Shown here: piece after piece, positions 16,160 to 29,770 of the stretch | How the letters are laid out: the number at the start of each line of letters is the position of its first letter | Position numbering within the stretch: the stretch's first letter is position 1 | Source: CALLPQ01 sp964392325 | GTDB lineage: Bacteria > Pseudomonadota > Alphaproteobacteria > Caulobacterales > Parvularculaceae | Reading direction: 5' to 3' | DNA length: 64,000 nt | NCBI GenBank assembly: GCA_964392325.1 | Contig: CAYMPJ010000018.1 | Coordinates: 1 to 64,000 of the forward strand | Position numbers and translations under genes: made by a program | The notes under the pieces: model-generated | Database searches by the model: none | Told to the model about the DNA's origin: nothing | The model's input: the letters and a program-made list of their open reading frames with translations, nothing else

Positions 16160-17257
16160 TTAAGAACTGGTCTTTGATAACGCACCCATTATGAGGCGAC
16201 TTAAACGCGATGAACCGATCAGATTTATCTGAGCCATCGGCATACGATCGACCATTATACGATCAAGTAACGGATGATCTGCTTGTGAACAAGAATCGAA
16301 TTCTTGCAAGTCATCACCTTCCAGCATGGCCTTTATGACATCCAATAACACATGGACGCCTGGGGAATAGCGCGCATACTGCGTGTCATATACGGTTTTA
16401 AATCCTGCCAAATACTTGTTACGGCGTAGCTGAAACGCTAATGCGATCAATCTTTGATTCAGATAAAGGCCTCGGCATTCCACACAACCCTGTTCTGCAC
16501 CAGTTGATATCACTTCTTTGAAGAGTTTTTTTTGTGCCTCAATCAACGTTGGTGATAACCCGCTCTTTTCAGGACTTTTCCAGCTGGTTTTTTCCAAGGC
16601 AAAATAATCTTCAATGACCTCCTCATTGACGGGAACATCTCCGATCGTGAGTGTCCCCATTTTCTCGAGATGACGTCTAGCCCTCCTCAGTGCGCCCCGC
16701 CGCTTTGGCGAAAGAGTTTTATCAATATACTCTTTATACGTATTTTTATTATTAGAAAACTGGTTTAGGTAAGCACGATTATAAAGATTTTGTATAAAAA
16801 TTTGATCCTTACCAAAACTCGCCTCTATAATTTCAACCATATCCGGGCCGTAGGGAAGCGCCAATAGCTGGAGAAAGCGCGCACCATCCGGTTTTGTTTC
16901 GATCCAATCGGCTAGGGAGTTAAAAAAGGGTTGCGACCATGACTTTCTAATAAGGGGCGTTCCGTTAAAACAAAACGAATGTATAAATGCCTGATAATAG
17001 ACGATTGGTGTTTTTCTATACCCCAATTTTCTTTGCACTGGTAAAAGCCCGACAAGAGCGCCTTCTTTTACAGACCGGGCAACCAATATTTTAACATTTT
17101 GTTTCTGATCAAATTGCTCAAGGGACGGTAACAAAAACCAGTCCTCAAAAAATGGATTTGGCCGAGCAGATAATTTCGCTAGCTCTTGCCATTCATTGCG
17201 AAAAGCAACATCAATCCCGGCTGGATCGATCAAAGAAATATCTACAAGATCCGTCAT
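16160..17257 (-). CDS. CelD/BioF2-type GNAT-fold acyltransferase
   Basis: This 365-residue protein resembles the CelD/BcsL (COG5653, BioF2-like) group, duplicated GNAT-fold proteins tied to exopolysaccharide or peptidoglycan acyl transfer. Family marks are the N-terminal EWQELAKLSARPNPFFEDWF, the central SPKRRGALRRARRHLEKMG, and the C-terminal acceptor-side region YLNQRLIALAFQLRRNKYLAG with YDTQYARYSPGVHVLLDVI. The ATG at 17257 (MTDLVDIS) is preferred; an upstream in-frame start at 17347 would add 30 residues that look non-conserved. It diverges from a second GNAT gene, with 95 bp between starts, but the two are not otherwise similar. The acceptor is unknown. Confidence 0.75.
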   Translation of the reverse strand: MTDLVDISLIDPAGIDVAFRNEWQELAKLSARPNPFFEDWFLLPSLEQFDQKQNVKILVARSVKEGALVGLLPVQRKLGYRKTPIVYYQAFIHSFCFNGTPLIRKSWSQPFFNSLADWIETKPDGARFLQLLALPYGPDMVEIIEASFGKDQIFIQNLYNRAYLNQFSNNKNTYKEYIDKTLSPKRRGALRRARRHLEKMGTLTIGDVPVNEEVIEDYFALEKTSWKSPEKSGLSPTLIEAQKKLFKEVISTGAEQGCVECRGLYLNQRLIALAFQLRRNKYLAGFKTVYDTQYARYSPGVHVLLDVIKAMLEGDDLQEFDSCSQADHPLLDRIMVDRMPMAQINLIGSSRLSRLIMGALSKTSS

Positions 17258-17352
17258 ATCTATACGTTCAGCTCTGTCCGCTGCAGCAAAACACATATAT
17301 AAAAATATGATATAATGCCTCGATAGGCGATTATAGCGATCGCCCATTTAAA

Positions 17353-17976
17353 ATGTATGAAGCCATGACCAATTCGTCCCCCAAAACAGATTCACTGGTT
17401 AACTCCCACTCGGCAAAGGATGCCCCCTTAAATGGCAGGCTTATCGAACCAGACTGGTCACACCTCACTCAAATGGTGGCCCTCCATAGAGCTACGCAGT
17501 CCTTTCATCACCAGCATTACCCTTCCCTCTTTCCCGCGCCGGACCCCGACGATAATCATCGTAGCTATTTTGGTAATTATCTCCCATTACCATCTCCGCT
17601 AGCGCGTTTTTTGAAATTGAAAAATCCACTAAGAAAGCGAACAGGTTTTGCTCTTGGCTGGGAAATTCAAGGTGTCCTCCATGCCTACCTTCTCTACAAA
17701 ATAGAAAAACCCTCTGGTTTTACGCACACGCCAGAACGCTGGACCATTAGGATCAATGATATTGGGGTATCGTCGGACTATCGAAAAAGCGGAATTGCCA
17801 GCGAGCTGATCAGCTTACTTTTCGAGCGCACCGCATCCTTGAGACCCTGTAATTACTTTGCCAATGTCTATGATCAAAATGTCGCCTCGGCAGCATTATT
17901 CGAAAAGCTGGGCTTTAGAAACATTTCCGCACAATATCTTTTTCTTACTGAGACCCCACCGGCGGATAAAGAATGA
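17353..17976 (+). CDS. GNAT-family N-acetyltransferase
   Basis: A 207-residue single GNAT domain. The acetyl-CoA-binding motif A is VSSDYRKSGIASELISLLFE (R-x-x-G-I/x-A pattern), and the C-terminal strand-helix ALFEKLGFRNI is the usual GNAT ending. The first 110 residues hold a His- and Pro-rich stretch (TQSFHHQHYPSLFPAPDPDD) also seen in several small GNATs. Start is either the ATG at 17353 or at 17365. Its stop overlaps the start of the RusA-like gene by ATGA, so these two are translationally coupled. The substrate is unknown; GNATs act on amines from antibiotics to ribosomal proteins. Confidence 0.8.
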   Translation: MYEAMTNSSPKTDSLVNSHSAKDAPLNGRLIEPDWSHLTQMVALHRATQSFHHQHYPSLFPAPDPDDNHRSYFGNYLPLPSPLARFLKLKNPLRKRTGFALGWEIQGVLHAYLLYKIEKPSGFTHTPERWTIRINDIGVSSDYRKSGIASELISLLFERTASLRPCNYFANVYDQNVASAALFEKLGFRNISAQYLFLTETPPADKE

Positions 17977-18392
17977 CAGAACCCTCTTTCACACGCCCCT
18001 TTTCTGGGAAAGGAAAGGTTCAGATTGCCTCACGCGGAGAAGAAATTCTAATTCGTATTAATATCGCCACAACTCAAGCTCGCAAACTCAAAGCAGAAAT
18101 ACGGCAGTTCCTACGCAAAGAAGCTGCATTTATACGCCCACATTTTGCACCATTTGATGTCCATATCTGGACCTCAGAATATGAAAATAAGTCCCATATG
18201 GATGTCGATAATATCGCCAAAGCCTGCTTGGATGCGCTAAATGGTGTCGTGTGGCGTGATGACCGTCAAGTAGTGAGGCTTACCTCTGAGAAATTTCAAG
18301 GTTCATGTCGATCAATTGTGATTAAGGCAACACCATTGCCCGGCGCGCCGGGGGAAATCCCCCTTGACGAGAGCCTCTTTGATCGGCACTGA
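17973..18392 (+). CDS. RusA-family Holliday junction endonuclease-like protein
   Basis: A 139-residue protein of the RusA type. RusA resolves Holliday junctions by symmetric metal-dependent cleavage using clustered aspartates. The core here is HMDVDNIAKACLDALNGVVWRDDRQV, carrying the family's D-x-D-N-x-x-K, D-x-L-N-G and DD-x-x-V pattern, so the catalytic acidic residues appear intact. RusA genes are mostly found in prophages or chromosomally in some bacteria, but no other phage gene is nearby; the gene is joined by ATGA to a GNAT and is 29 bp from an aminotransferase. Alphaproteobacterial chromosomes do carry such stand-alone genes, whose role is not established. Confidence 0.8.
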   Translation: MTEPSFTRPFSGKGKVQIASRGEEILIRINIATTQARKLKAEIRQFLRKEAAFIRPHFAPFDVHIWTSEYENKSHMDVDNIAKACLDALNGVVWRDDRQVVRLTSEKFQGSCRSIVIKATPLPGAPGEIPLDESLFDRH

Positions 18393-18421
18393 AACAGGAT
18401 ACAAGATGAAAGGTCCGCCTC

Positions 18422-19609
18422 ATGTTTGAAACCCTTGATGCATTACCCGCTGATCCTATTTTAGGATTATCAACCGCTTACAAAAAAGACTCACGCCCCG
18501 AGAAAATTGATCTCGGCGTTGGTGTATTCAAAGACGAAACAGGCAACACGCCGATTATGCGCTCTGTAAAAGAAGCAGAAATTCTCTACCTTCGGGGTGA
18601 GACTACGAAAGTTTATACACCACCAGCAGGTTATCCGGGGTTCATCAATGCTGTTGCTAATATGGTTTTCGGCCCTGAATTCGAGGGATTAAATCAGGGG
18701 AAAATTGCTGGCGTACTGACCCCAGGTGGTAGCGGGGCCTTACGTCTTGGCGGGGAACTTATTTCAAGGCGAGGCGCAAAACGTGTGCTTATCGGCAGCC
18801 CAACATGGGGAAATCATATCCCACTTCTAAAGACAGCCGGCCTGACGATTGAGACAATGCCATATTACGATAAAGACAATGTCGAACTTTTATTCGGTGC
18901 CTTTTGCGACACGCTGCGCACCCTAGGCCCCGAAGACACTGTCCTGCTCCACGGGGCCTGCCATAACCCAAGTGGTCAGGATTTGAGTTCAGAACAGTGG
19001 GACATTGTTGCTGATATTGCCGCAGAACGTGGCTTTCTGCCCTTTATCGATACCGCTTATCACGGCCTTGCCAAAGGCATTGAAGAAGATCTTATCCCTA
19101 TCAGACGCCTTGCCAACAAGGTACCAGAGATATTACTCGCTTATTCCTGTTCCAAAAATTTCGGCCTCTATCGCGAGCGTACCGGCGCAATTATGTTACT
19201 CGCAAAATCAGACCGTGATGCATCCGCCGCGCAAAGTCATTTGGAAAATATCGCTCGGGTTACCTATTCCATGCCTCCGGCTCATGGCGGCGCCCTTGTC
19301 ACCACTATTTTGGAATCTAATGAATTGACAAAATTGTGGCATGACGAGCTCAACGCCATGCGCGAGAATGTTGCCGGTAAACGCCGCCAACTCGATCAAT
19401 GCGCAAGCGCCAATGGACTTGGGAATTCTTTCAACTTTATCCCAACACAAAATGGCATGTTCTCGCTGTTACCGATCAAGCCTGATCAAGTTAAGACTTT
19501 AAAAAACGATTTTGGTATCTATATGACTTCTGGCGGACGTATTAACATTTGTGGATTTTCGTCGGAAAATATGGATAATTTTTGTAAAGCGTATAAATCG
19601 GTCCTGTAA
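18422..19609 (+). CDS. Aromatic/aspartate aminotransferase (class I, PLP-dependent)
   Basis: Transfers the amino group between aspartate or aromatic amino acids and 2-oxo acids. The 395-residue protein has the N-terminal DPILGLSTAYKKDSRPEKIDLGVGVF of the AspC/TyrB (class I, gamma-proteobacterial-like) branch, the HGACHNPSGQDLS substrate-loop motif, and YSCSKNFGLYRERTG, whose lysine forms the PLP aldimine, with RER for phosphate binding. AAAGG lies upstream of the ATG at 18422. TyrB and AspC cannot be separated by eye. It follows RusA by 29 bp and precedes the peroxiredoxin by 25 bp, so co-transcription is likely. Confidence 0.9.
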   Translation: MFETLDALPADPILGLSTAYKKDSRPEKIDLGVGVFKDETGNTPIMRSVKEAEILYLRGETTKVYTPPAGYPGFINAVANMVFGPEFEGLNQGKIAGVLTPGGSGALRLGGELISRRGAKRVLIGSPTWGNHIPLLKTAGLTIETMPYYDKDNVELLFGAFCDTLRTLGPEDTVLLHGACHNPSGQDLSSEQWDIVADIAAERGFLPFIDTAYHGLAKGIEEDLIPIRRLANKVPEILLAYSCSKNFGLYRERTGAIMLLAKSDRDASAAQSHLENIARVTYSMPPAHGGALVTTILESNELTKLWHDELNAMRENVAGKRRQLDQCASANGLGNSFNFIPTQNGMFSLLPIKPDQVKTLKNDFGIYMTSGGRINICGFSSENMDNFCKAYKSVL

Positions 19610-19634
19610 TGGATCAAAACCTTGGAGCACAATT

Positions 19635-20117
19635 ATGAATATCAAAACTGGTGACAAATTACCTGATGTCAAAGTCATGACCTGTAACGCAGAAGGCCCA
19701 CAAGCCACAACAAGCATGGAGATGCTCGGTACAGGCAAAGTCGCCCTTTTCTCGCTACCGGGTGCCTTTACCCCGACCTGTTCGGCAAAACACCTGCCGG
19801 GTTTTATTAATCAAGCCGAAGCTTTAAATGCAAAAGGCGTTGATAAAATTGTTTGCATGTCCGTAAACGATGCTTTCGTCATGAAAGCCTGGGGCGAAGC
19901 ACAAGGCGCGGACGGTAAAGTGGAAATGCTTGCCGATGGCAATGGTGATTTTGCACGTGCCCTAGGATTAACCATGGATGGAACCGGTTTTGGATTGGGT
20001 GAACGCGCACAGCGTTTTTCTGCGATCATCGATAACGGCGTCGTCAGCGAACTCAATGTCGAAGCACCTGGCGCTTTTGAAGTGTCATCAGCTGAATATA
20101 TGATCGAGCAATTATAA
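19635..20117 (+). CDS. Peroxiredoxin, Prx5 family
   Basis: Reduces hydrogen and organic peroxides with a catalytic (peroxidatic) cysteine. The 160-residue protein has FSLPGAFTPTCSAKHLPGF, the Prx5 active site, with Cys49 as the peroxidatic residue; the Thr and Pro of the TPTC pocket are intact. Cys17 is the only early second cysteine. The ATG at 19635 gives MNIKTGDKLPDVKV and has TTGGAG upstream; a longer in-frame start at 19551 would lie inside the aminotransferase gene and is rejected. It is the last gene of its run, closed by the terminator at 20193-20228. It may be glutathione- or glutaredoxin-recycled. Confidence 0.92.
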   Translation: MNIKTGDKLPDVKVMTCNAEGPQATTSMEMLGTGKVALFSLPGAFTPTCSAKHLPGFINQAEALNAKGVDKIVCMSVNDAFVMKAWGEAQGADGKVEMLADGNGDFARALGLTMDGTGFGLGERAQRFSAIIDNGVVSELNVEAPGAFEVSSAEYMIEQL

Positions 20118-20192
20118 AGATTAAAAAACAACAACAGGCCAATGAACCTTGGTGTGCAAAATAAGGGTATAATTGGCATCCTCGAAACAAAA

Positions 20193-20228
20193 AAAGAACC
20201 ATAATGCGAAATCACATTATGGTTCTTT
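20193..20228. terminator. Bidirectional terminator between peroxiredoxin and rpoC
   Basis: AAAGAACCATAATG and CATTATGGTTCTTT form a perfect 14-bp stem with an 8-nt loop. It is flanked by an A-tract on the left (a T-run on the minus strand) and a shorter T-rich run on the right (GTATTTTTT). It stands 75 bp after the peroxiredoxin stop and 57 bp past the rpoC stop, so it can end both convergent transcripts. Confidence 0.85.
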
Positions 20229-20285
20229 GTATTTTTTGGTAAAAGTATAAATGCTATCTTGCATTTATCTAATCAATCAGAGAAC

Positions 20286-24680
<4,395 letters not shown>

Positions 24681-24754
24681 ATAACCCTCTTTGTATCAAA
24701 GCAGAAATTCATCTGCGCAAAAATAAATAACCAAAAACCAAATAAGCTAAACGC

Positions 24755-27700
24755 CTACCCCGTTTGCAATTCCACATTCAGGCCTAGCGAGCGCATCTCT
24801 TTAACGAGAACATTGAAACTCTCCGGAATACCGGCTTCGAACGTGTCATCACCGCGAACAATCGCTTCATAGACCTTTGTCCGGCCGGCAACGTCATCGG
24901 ATTTCACCGTCAACATTTCCTGCAAGGTGTAGGCGGCGCCATAAGCCTCAAGAGCCCACACCTCCATCTCACCAAAGCGCTGGCCACCAAATTGCGCCTT
25001 ACCACCAAGCGGTTGCTGGGTAACAAGCGAGTACGGGCCAATTGAGCGGGCATGAATTTTGTCATCAACGAGGTGGTGAAGTTTAAGAAGATATTTGTAA
25101 CCCACCGTCACTGGACGCGCGAACTTCTCTCCGGTCCGGCCATCATACAATGTCACCTGCCCGGAATTATCAAGACCAGCTTTTTCTAGCATCTTTACAA
25201 TGTCAGGCTCACGCGCACCATCGAACACAGGGGTTGCAATCGGTACACCGCGATAGAGATTACCAGCAAGCTCTTGCAGTTCCTCATTGGAGCGCGGCAA
25301 AGCCTGGTCTTCACCGTAAACATCTTTGAGTTTTTCAACCAAAGCATCGCGGCCTTCGCCGTGAGCTTCCCATTGCTCCATCAAATCCTTGATTTGACCA
25401 CCAAGACCACGACAAGCCCAGCCAAGATGTGTTTCCAGAATTTGACCAACATTCATCCGCGACGGCACGCCGAGCGGGTTGAGAACAATATCAACAGGTG
25501 TTCCATCTTCGAGGAATGGCATATCTTCACGCGGAGCGATTTTGGAAATCACACCCTTATTACCGTGACGACCAGCCATTTTATCACCAGGCTGAAGTTT
25601 GCGTTTCACTGCAACAAAGACCTTAACCATCTTCATCACGCCCGGCGGTAATTCGTCACCACGCTTGAGCTTATCAACCTTGTCATCAAATCGTGCTTCA
25701 AGGCGTGAACGACTTTCATCATATTGGGTGCGCAAAGCCTCGATTTCGCTCATAGCGGCATCGTCAGAAAGACCGATTTTCCACCATTGACCACGGGTCA
25801 ACATATCGAGAATTGATTCAGTAACCGTACCGCGCTCAAACTCTTTGGGGCCAGAAACAGCTTCTTTGCTGAGCAAAATACCGCGCAATCGACCGAAAAT
25901 GTTACGCTCAAGAATTGCCAGCTCGTCATCGCGATCTTTTGCGAGGCGTTCAATTTCTTCTCGTTCGATCGCAATGGCACGTTCATCTTTTTCAATACCG
26001 TGACGGTTAAATACACGCACTTCTACAACCGTACCGGCAACACCGGGAGGAAGTTTCAGGGATGTATCCCGAACATCAGAGGCTTTCTCACCAAAGATCG
26101 CACGAAGGAGTTTTTCCTCCGGAGTCATCGGGCTTTCGCCTTTTGGCGTGATTTTACCAACGAGGATATCGCCCGGATGCACTTCAGCGCCAATGGCGAC
26201 AATCCCGGCCTCATCCAGATTGCGAAGCGCTTCTTCAGAGACGTTCGGAATATCGCGTGTGATCTCTTCAGGGCCCAATTTAGTATCACGGGCCATGACC
26301 TCAAACTCTTCGAGGTGCACCGAGGTAAACACATCGTCAATCACGATACGCTCGGAAATCAAAATCGAGTCTTCGAAATTATATCCATTCCACGGCATAA
26401 ACGCCACGAGTACATTTTTGCCCAGCGCCAATTCGCCTAAATCTGTGGACGGACCATCTGCGATGATATCGCCTTCACGAACAACATCCCCAATTTTCAC
26501 AAGAGGACGTTGGTTGATACAGGTGTTCTGATTTGAACGTTGGAACTTACGCAAATTGAAAATATCAACACCCGGTTTTGTCGGGTCTTTTTCTTCCGTC
26601 GCACGAACAACAATCCGTTGCGCATCAACCTGCTCAATTATACCAGATCTCCGCGCTGCTACCGCAGCCCCAGAATCGCGTGCAACCACACTTTCCATGC
26701 CAGTCCCGACATAGGGTGCTTCAGCCTGTAATAGAGGCACCGCTTGGCGTTGCATGTTTGAACCCATTAGCGCACGGTTCGCATCATCATTTTCAAGGAA
26801 AGGAATGAGCGCCGCCGCAACAGAAACAAGCTGTTTTGGTGAAACATCAATATAACCCACATCTTCCTTGGGCACCAAAGTCGCATCACCACCAACCCGG
26901 CAGTTTACGAACTCATTGCTAAGGACATTATTTTCATCAACTTCGGCATTAGCCTGCGCAATCGCGAAACGCTGTTCTTCCATCGCAGAAAGATACACAA
27001 CTTCGTCTGTAACCTTACAATCAATAACGCGGCGATATGGGCTTTCTATGAAGCCATATTTATTCACTTGGGCATGGGTAGCCAAGGAATTGATCAAGCC
27101 GATATTTGGTCCCTCTGGGGTTTCAATAGGGCAAATCCGACCATAGTGGGTTGGGTGAACGTCACGCACCTCAAAGCCGGCACGTTCGCGTGTTAGCCCG
27201 CCCGGACCAAGCGCAGAAAGTCGGCGCTTGTGGGTAATCTCGGATAATGGATTTGTCTGGTCCATAAACTGGGACAGCTGGGACGAGCCAAAAAATTCCC
27301 TTACCGCCGCCGCAACTGGCTTGGCGTTAATGAGGTCGTGAGGCATCAAGGTTTCGAGTTCTGCAGAAGACATACGTTCTTTAATCGCACGCTCCATACG
27401 CAGCAACCCAATACGATACTGGTTTTCCATCAATTCGCCAACCGACCTAACCCGGCGATTGCCGAGATTGTCGATATCATCAATTTCACCGCGCCCATCA
27501 CGCAGATCAACCAATGTGCTCAGAACCGATAGAATATCCTCCTTACGAAGCGTGCGCAGCTCATCATCAACGCCTTCAAAGGCAAGACGGATATTCATCT
27601 TCACACGGCCCACCGCAGAGAGATCATAGCGCTCAGGATCAAAGAACAAGCTGTAGAAAAGACCTTCAGCAGTCTCAAGGGTTGGGGGTTCACCGGGACG

Positions 27701-28837
27701 CATTACCCGATAAATATCAATTAACGCCATGTCACGGTTGGAGTTTTTATCAGCCGCTAGCGTGTTGCGCATATAGGCGCCGATGGTAACGTGATCGATA
27801 TCGATGGTGTCAAACTCGTTGATTTCGATATCCGAGAGCATTGCCAAAGATTCTTCGGTCAACTCTTCGCCCGCTTCGGCGTAAATCTCCCCCGTGTCAA
27901 AATTAACCAGATCGGATGCAAAATAACGCCCAATCATATCTATATCGGTAAAGAGTAAATTTTTCAGACCATCTTCGGCGAGCTTTTTAGCGGCGCGGGC
28001 GGATAGCTTCTTACCTATTTCGGCAACCACATCACCGGTATCTGCATTCACCAGATCACGGGTAAGTTTAATACCTTTATAACGCTCTGGATCGTATGGA
28101 GCCGCAAAACCACCCTCAACGCGGGTATGGGGTACGCGGTTGTAGAACTCGTCAAGAATTTCTTCCTGATCCATGCCTAACGCATATAGTAGCGTTGTTG
28201 CGGGGAGTTTCCGGCGGCGGTCAATACGGACATTGACGATATCTTTGGGATCAAACTCAAAGTCGAGCCATGAACCACGGTAAGGGATAATTCTTGCGCC
28301 AAAGAGTAACTTACCAGATGAGTGGCTTTTCCCTTTATCATGATCAAAGAAAACGCCGGGACTTCGGTGCATCTGGGAGACGATCACGCGCTCAGTACCA
28401 TTTACGATGAAGGTTCCGTTTTCCGTCATCAAAGGCATATCGCCCATGTAGACTTCTTGTTCCTTTATATCCTTGACGGATTTTGCGCCAGTATCATCAT
28501 CCACTTCAAACACAATAAGACGCAACGTCACTTTGAGCGGCGCAGAGTATGTCATATCGCGCTGCTGACATTCTTCTGTGTCATATTTAGGAGGCTCAAA
28601 CTCGTAAGAAACATATTCAAGCACAGCCGTCTCGGTAAAGTCCGTAATCGGAAACACAGACTTGAACACGGCTTCTATACCAGCCTGTTTGCGATCCTCA
28701 TGGGGAATCAAGCGCTGGAGAAATTGTTCGTAGCTATCCTTTTGAACCTGAATCAGATTTGGCATCGCAGCTGCATCGCCGATCCGACCAAAGCTTTTCC
28801 GAATTCTTTTCTTTTCAACAAAAGATTGCGCCATCAT
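24755..28837 (-). CDS. rpoB: RNA polymerase beta subunit
   Basis: RpoB forms half of the polymerase active cleft and is the rifampicin target; the rifampicin-pocket region is visible as SQLSQFMDQTNPLSEITHKRR. The 1360 residues match the alphaproteobacterial norm. The C-terminal end contains KGESPMTPEEKLLRAIFGEK, KMAGRHGNKGVISKI and RTKVYEAIVRGD, all RpoB signatures. Two adjacent ATG codons could start it (28837 or 28834) and GAGGA fits either. It lies 455 bp from rplL, and that spacer holds a large stem-loop (separate entry). Confidence 0.97.
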   Translation of the reverse strand: MMAQSFVEKKRIRKSFGRIGDAAAMPNLIQVQKDSYEQFLQRLIPHEDRKQAGIEAVFKSVFPITDFTETAVLEYVSYEFEPPKYDTEECQQRDMTYSAPLKVTLRLIVFEVDDDTGAKSVKDIKEQEVYMGDMPLMTENGTFIVNGTERVIVSQMHRSPGVFFDHDKGKSHSSGKLLFGARIIPYRGSWLDFEFDPKDIVNVRIDRRRKLPATTLLYALGMDQEEILDEFYNRVPHTRVEGGFAAPYDPERYKGIKLTRDLVNADTGDVVAEIGKKLSARAAKKLAEDGLKNLLFTDIDMIGRYFASDLVNFDTGEIYAEAGEELTEESLAMLSDIEINEFDTIDIDHVTIGAYMRNTLAADKNSNRDMALIDIYRVMRPGEPPTLETAEGLFYSLFFDPERYDLSAVGRVKMNIRLAFEGVDDELRTLRKEDILSVLSTLVDLRDGRGEIDDIDNLGNRRVRSVGELMENQYRIGLLRMERAIKERMSSAELETLMPHDLINAKPVAAAVREFFGSSQLSQFMDQTNPLSEITHKRRLSALGPGGLTRERAGFEVRDVHPTHYGRICPIETPEGPNIGLINSLATHAQVNKYGFIESPYRRVIDCKVTDEVVYLSAMEEQRFAIAQANAEVDENNVLSNEFVNCRVGGDATLVPKEDVGYIDVSPKQLVSVAAALIPFLENDDANRALMGSNMQRQAVPLLQAEAPYVGTGMESVVARDSGAAVAARRSGIIEQVDAQRIVVRATEEKDPTKPGVDIFNLRKFQRSNQNTCINQRPLVKIGDVVREGDIIADGPSTDLGELALGKNVLVAFMPWNGYNFEDSILISERIVIDDVFTSVHLEEFEVMARDTKLGPEEITRDIPNVSEEALRNLDEAGIVAIGAEVHPGDILVGKITPKGESPMTPEEKLLRAIFGEKASDVRDTSLKLPPGVAGTVVEVRVFNRHGIEKDERAIAIEREEIERLAKDRDDELAILERNIFGRLRGILLSKEAVSGPKEFERGTVTESILDMLTRGQWWKIGLSDDAAMSEIEALRTQYDESRSRLEARFDDKVDKLKRGDELPPGVMKMVKVFVAVKRKLQPGDKMAGRHGNKGVISKIAPREDMPFLEDGTPVDIVLNPLGVPSRMNVGQILETHLGWACRGLGGQIKDLMEQWEAHGEGRDALVEKLKDVYGEDQALPRSNEELQELAGNLYRGVPIATPVFDGAREPDIVKMLEKAGLDNSGQVTLYDGRTGEKFARPVTVGYKYLLKLHHLVDDKIHARSIGPYSLVTQQPLGGKAQFGGQRFGEMEVWALEAYGAAYTLQEMLTVKSDDVAGRTKVYEAIVRGDDTFEAGIPESFNVLVKEMRSLGLNVELQTG

Positions 28838-29167
28838 TTATCCTCATCCTCCCTTACTGGGAGTAATTTTTTAATGGCCCCCTTAAGGGCCTCGAGCTGG
28901 TGCCTGATATCCTTGCAATCCTGGTACGTCATGTCGGTGAGTAACCTTATTGAAAGCCCTCAACTTCATTTCTGTCCGCGTTGTATCCTTAGTAAACTCT
29001 CGAAATAAGAGTATAAAAATGCTAGAACGCAGATTACCGGCGCGCTGAATAGACAACCGCCGGGGGAACAAAAATACCTTATAATTTAATCTTCAAATAT
29101 CTGAAACACATCGCCGCAATGGTGTTTGCCCCGACGACCAAAATCGAGACAGGTGGTGTGATATAGG

Positions 29168-29237
29168 CGTGTCTGGGGAATCCTGCAAGCTCTTTTTATC
29201 CAAAAAGCTTGACACGATTAAATTCCCCATTGACACG
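29168..29237 (-). other. Large stem-loop in the rplL-rpoB spacer
   Basis: CGTGTCTGGGGAA (29168-29180) pairs with TTCCCCA-TT-GACACG (29223-29237), a 13-bp stem with a two-base bulge. It encloses an imperfect hairpin of AAGC/GCTT and T-run/A-run bases at 29187-29210. In E. coli the rplL-rpoB intercistronic region holds an attenuator and an RNase III site that uncouple ribosomal from polymerase expression; a processing or attenuation role is inferred here. Nothing else is visible in the 455-bp gap (28838-29292) apart from a small inverted repeat near 28877-28892 close to the rpoB start. Confidence 0.5.
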
Positions 29238-29292
29238 ACTGGACCAAAGGCGGTGCCCCCAATGGAACACCAGCCCAAAAGCACCAACAGGG

Positions 29293-29673
29293 CTATTTGA
29301 GTTCGACTTTTGCGCCAGCTTCTTCGAGCTTTTTGACGATTTCTTCAGCTTCGCCTTTTGAGATACCCTCTTTAACCGGCTTGCCACCAGCTTCAACAAG
29401 CTCTTTGGCTTCTTTCAGGCCAAGACCTGTAATGCCGCGAACCTCTTTGATCACATTGATTTTCTTGTCGCCAGCAGCAACCAGAATAACGTCAAATTCG
29501 GTTTTCTCTTCCGCAGCTTCACCGCCACCGCCAGCACCAGGGGCCGCAGCTACCGCAACCGCACCCGCAGCAGGCTCGATGCCATACTCTTCTTTAAGAA
29601 GGTCTTTTAGCTCTTTAGCTTCGAGTAATGTGAGCGCCACGATGTCTTCAGCTAGTTTTTTGATATCTGCCAT
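29293..29673 (-). CDS. rplL: 50S ribosomal protein L7/L12
   Basis: L7/L12 forms the mobile stalk dimers that recruit and activate translation GTPases. The 126-residue protein shows the N-terminal dimerisation region (MADIKKLAEDIVALTLLEAKELKDLL), the Ala/Gly-rich hinge, and the C-terminal domain (EVRGITGLGLKEAKELVEAG, EEAGAKVELK). Length and sequence are classical. It follows rplJ by 97 bp, as in all bacteria with an intact rplJL operon. AGGATAAA stands before its ATG. Confidence 0.97.
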   Translation of the reverse strand: MADIKKLAEDIVALTLLEAKELKDLLKEEYGIEPAAGAVAVAAAPGAGGGGEAAEEKTEFDVILVAAGDKKINVIKEVRGITGLGLKEAKELVEAGGKPVKEGISKGEAEEIVKKLEEAGAKVELK

Positions 29674-29770
29674 GATATTTATCCTGTCTTTTCTGTTGTT
29701 TAGATCAATTTATTAAGAATGTACCTAGCCCCCATAAAACCAAGCTGGAGGCCAAAAAAATTAGCAAATG

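Noticed and set aside
17973..18392. Prophage remnant around the RusA-like gene
   Set aside because: No integrase, terminase, portal or tail gene, and no attachment-site repeat near. The flanks are metabolic genes.
28322..29008. A 228-codon plus-strand frame opposite the rpoB start and spacer
   Set aside because: Mostly antisense to the conserved N-terminus of RpoB, with a low-complexity product and no supporting signal. It also crosses the spacer by chance.
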